Shown here piece after piece: positions 51,758 to 53,788 of a stretch of DNA of 53,788 bases. The DNA is from RGIG5612 sp045600845 (GTDB lineage Bacteria > Bacillota > Clostridia > Lachnospirales > Lachnospiraceae): assembly GCA_045600845.1 (NCBI GenBank), contig JAZRYR010000022.1, forward strand, positions 1 through 53,788, given 5' to 3'. The stretch's first letter is position 1. Every line of letters begins with the position of its first letter. A model generated the notes under the pieces. It made no database searches. It saw nothing but the letters and a program-made list of their open reading frames with translations, and was not told the origin of the DNA. A program made the translations under genes and the position numbers.

Positions 51758-52306
51758 CTATTCTTCTTTTCCCAATGCAACCGTAACATACTCATGTTTT
51801 ACGGCTGGCAGGAATTTCCCCAGAATATCGGCTGTTTTTATTTTTAAGCTAGAAGTATTCATGCATGGATGACATCCGATATATTCGTCTTTTAATACAT
51901 CTTCATCAATGAGAAGCTGTACTTTATTCTCATGGTCATTCATCAGACCCAGAATGCTTAAGGAACCTGGCGTTATGTCCAGATACTCTTCCATGTATTC
52001 TCCTGGTCCAAAAGAAAGTCGGGAACTATGAATCTGTGGGGAAAGCTCCTTCGTTTTAAACTTCTTATCTCCCGGAATCAGCAGCATATAAAATTGCGTC
52101 TTCTGGCTGTTGCATAAGAACAGATTCTTACAGATAGAAGTTGGTGCCAAGGCTTTATCAATTTCCTCGCAGGCTTCAATCGTAAAAGCCGCTTCATGAT
52201 CTACTCTTTCATATTCAATTCCCAGGTTGTCTAAAAAGTCATAGGTCCGGATTTCTTTTTCCAATCTTCCCTCATTGTTTTCTGGTCTGCCTTTTCGTAA
52301 TTTCAT
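51758..52306 (-). CDS. proX: prolyl-tRNA editing protein ProX (YbaK family)
   Basis: This 182-residue protein is an INS/YbaK-type trans-editing deacylase. Motifs: VDHEAAFTIEACEEI, the KNLFLCNSQKTQFYMLLIPGDKKF strand pair with the catalytic-site Lys, the LSFGPGEYMEEYLDITPGSLSILGLMND segment and HPCMNTSSLKI. It hydrolyses Ala-tRNA-Pro made by prolyl-tRNA synthetase. The start follows GAGGGAAAG. Confidence 0.92.
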   Translation of the reverse strand: MKLRKGRPENNEGRLEKEIRTYDFLDNLGIEYERVDHEAAFTIEACEEIDKALAPTSICKNLFLCNSQKTQFYMLLIPGDKKFKTKELSPQIHSSRLSFGPGEYMEEYLDITPGSLSILGLMNDHENKVQLLIDEDVLKDEYIGCHPCMNTSSLKIKTADILGKFLPAVKHEYVTVALGKEE

Positions 52307-52417
52307 GTCTTTCCCTCACCTGTTTTTATTGTTGAATTATACATTATTTGCTTTTCTTTTTCATCTTTTTCAAAATTCCTTTCTTCCAGAAGATTCTCTC
52401 TTTTCTTTTATAGGCTG

Positions 52418-52426
52418 TGATATAAT
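52418..52426 (+). promoter_or_regulatory. extended -10 promoter of the amidohydrolase gene
   Basis: TGA-TATAAT is a perfect extended -10 element. No good -35 box is at the right distance. It lies 75 bp before the start codon. Confidence 0.65.
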
Positions 52427-52500
52427 AATTGAAAGAAAAACATTCCTTCTGTTTTCCTTCGAAAGGAATGCGATTTAATAATAAATGATGGAGGTGTAAT

Positions 52501-53475
52501 ATGCGTATTGATGTTCAATGTCATGTATTCCCAAGAAAGATTGAAAAATATTTCTTTGAAAATGACTATCCAAAATGCGCCCGCATGGGCGAAGGCTTTT
52601 TCTGCGACTTCGGCTGCCAAAAATTACTGCTTCCTGATTCACAATACTTGCCGGAAAATATACTTAAATCTATGGATCAGGGCAACGTTGATATTTCTGT
52701 AATCAGCCCGAATATTCCTGACCCGGGATTCTTAAAAAAGGAAAAGGGGGTAGATTTCTGTAAAGAAATAAACGAAGAAGTGAAAACCATCGTTGATAAC
52801 AGCGACGGCAGATTCTATGGTATCGGTCTCCTTCCTTGGACTTCTCCGGAAGACGCCGTAAAAGAAGTTGACCATGTTTTAGATTTAGGCATGAAGGGAG
52901 TTATGCTCTTCTCCAGAAACGGCAACCTGCAGGTAGACGACCCTTCCTTAATTCCGGTTTACGATAAAATCGAAGCTGCAGGCCTTCCAATCAGCATCCA
53001 TCCTACTGTTCCGATGTGGGGCGATGCCATTGGAGACTACGCAATGGTAGCTTCGTTCTCCTTTATTATTGATACTGCTTTTGCTTTTATCCGTCTGTGC
53101 AACAGCGGAATTATGGAAAAGCATCCAGACATGAAAGTCATCATGCCACACGCCGGCGGCGTTCTTCCATACCTGGACGGACGTATGCCGCATGAACTTC
53201 CTCCAGTAGGTCCAGACGGCAAACCGAGACTTCGTACCGTTTACGAAATTATGCACAGTGAGCAGGCATGGTTTGACTTAGCAAACCACTCACCGTTTAT
53301 CATGAACTATTTCAAGGGATATCTGGGCTTGGACCGTGCAATGTATGCAACGGATTACCCATTTGCAGATCAGAAGAGAGTTACAGAGCTTCAGGAAACT
53401 TTAGGTTTTACCGAAGAGGAACTGGAGAAAATTAACTGGAAGAATGCCAACGAAGTATTCAAATTAGGTCTGTAA
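52501..53475 (+). CDS. amidohydrolase, ACMSD-like
   Basis: This 324-residue TIM-barrel hydrolase or decarboxylase of the amidohydrolase-2 family begins MRIDVQCHVFPRKIE, where the usual HxH metal pair is replaced by QCH with an upstream Asp. Other ligands are present: SIHPTVPMWG, MPHAGGVLPYLDGRMPHE and YATDYPFAD. ACMSD-like enzymes decarboxylate or hydrolyse aromatic-derived acids; many anaerobe members are uncharacterised. It starts after GGAGGTG, has its own promoter and terminator, and is probably monocistronic. The substrate is unknown. Confidence 0.85.
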   Translation: MRIDVQCHVFPRKIEKYFFENDYPKCARMGEGFFCDFGCQKLLLPDSQYLPENILKSMDQGNVDISVISPNIPDPGFLKKEKGVDFCKEINEEVKTIVDNSDGRFYGIGLLPWTSPEDAVKEVDHVLDLGMKGVMLFSRNGNLQVDDPSLIPVYDKIEAAGLPISIHPTVPMWGDAIGDYAMVASFSFIIDTAFAFIRLCNSGIMEKHPDMKVIMPHAGGVLPYLDGRMPHELPPVGPDGKPRLRTVYEIMHSEQAWFDLANHSPFIMNYFKGYLGLDRAMYATDYPFADQKRVTELQETLGFTEEELEKINWKNANEVFKLGL

Positions 53476-53508
53476 TATACGAATTCTCAAATTCAATTAT
53501 TATTGGTT

Positions 53509-53543
53509 GACCGTGCCTTAATTCTATAAAGCACGGTCTTTTT
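53509..53543 (+). terminator. terminator of the amidohydrolase gene
   Basis: GACCGTGC/GCACGGTC stem with a 14-nt loop and a T-run, 34 bp after the stop. Confidence 0.85.
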
Positions 53544-53788
53544 ATTATTACAGATAGCAGAAAGCTTGAACCTTCTTTTGATTCAAACTTATAAATGAAT
53601 CATCTTGAGAAACTAGAATTTGTATGGATGTTATTACTTTGTAAAATCAGAATTTGAGGAATTTTTCGGTAAATAAGTCATTTGGAAGACTTGCTCTGAA
53701 AAAAACAACAAAAAAAATTCGGTTTGGCATGATATAACCATGAAAAAAACGGATTATTTCTATAATTTCGCAGGATTTTGATCAAAAA
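53544..53788. other. AT-rich right end without a supported gene
   Basis: I see no gene, tRNA or clear hairpin in this stretch. Confidence 0.5.

Overview
The window looks like a chromosome segment from a low-GC Gram-positive anaerobe of the Clostridia, most like Lachnospiraceae. Clues are KTGD-type cell-wall sorting signals, InlB-type repeats, a cohesin/dockerin-like pair, an NHLM-type peptide exporter, class I biotin ligase next to pyruvate carboxylase, and strong GGAGG ribosome-binding sites. Core genes are interrupted by two accessory regions, each attached to a tRNA gene.

Layout. (1) 1-3992 is the distal end of an integrated element. It ends in a 48-nt 3' fragment of tRNA-Thr(GGT) and carries decayed genes, an AP2-domain protein and a tyrosine recombinase. 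(2) 4016-14205 is core: GtrA, an ArsR-FeoAB iron operon, pyruvate carboxylase, biotin ligase and a STAS/anti-sigma partner-switching operon. (3) 14348-25688 is tRNA-Leu(AAG) with an 11.3-kb island in its 3' end, bounded by 22-bp direct repeats. The island integrase is dead. Cargo includes a very large secreted metallophosphoesterase with a dockerin, a wall-anchored protein with a cohesin-like domain, a second tyrosine recombinase and a HipA-like kinase/HTH pair. (4) 25876-32451 holds sortase-type surface proteins, an ATPase-domain/symporter fusion and a glycerophosphodiesterase. (5) 32522-44342 holds MscS, a heterodimeric ABC exporter, polyphosphate:AMP phosphotransferase and an NHLM-type secretion set. 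(6) 44515-53475 is core housekeeping: rlmB, mrnC, cysS, ispF, two tRNAs, nadE, dgt, ridA, proX and an amidohydrolase.

The most interesting system is a pair of paralogous invertible-promoter cassettes, at 1639-2800 and 21381-22568. Each has inverted repeats of the form ACATAAT-N4-ATTATGT enclosing about 250 bp, then a rightward terminator, then a convergent tyrosine recombinase. The N4 spacer matches within each pair (ACGC in one, TCAT in the other) and differs between cassettes. The segment ends are homologous between cassettes but lie in opposite orientations. Cassette 1 therefore appears ON toward the AP2 gene. Cassette 2 appears OFF for the dockerin-phosphoesterase/cohesin operon. This would make a docked surface enzyme complex phase variable. 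It is inferred from sequence only; reads supporting both orientations would be the decisive test.
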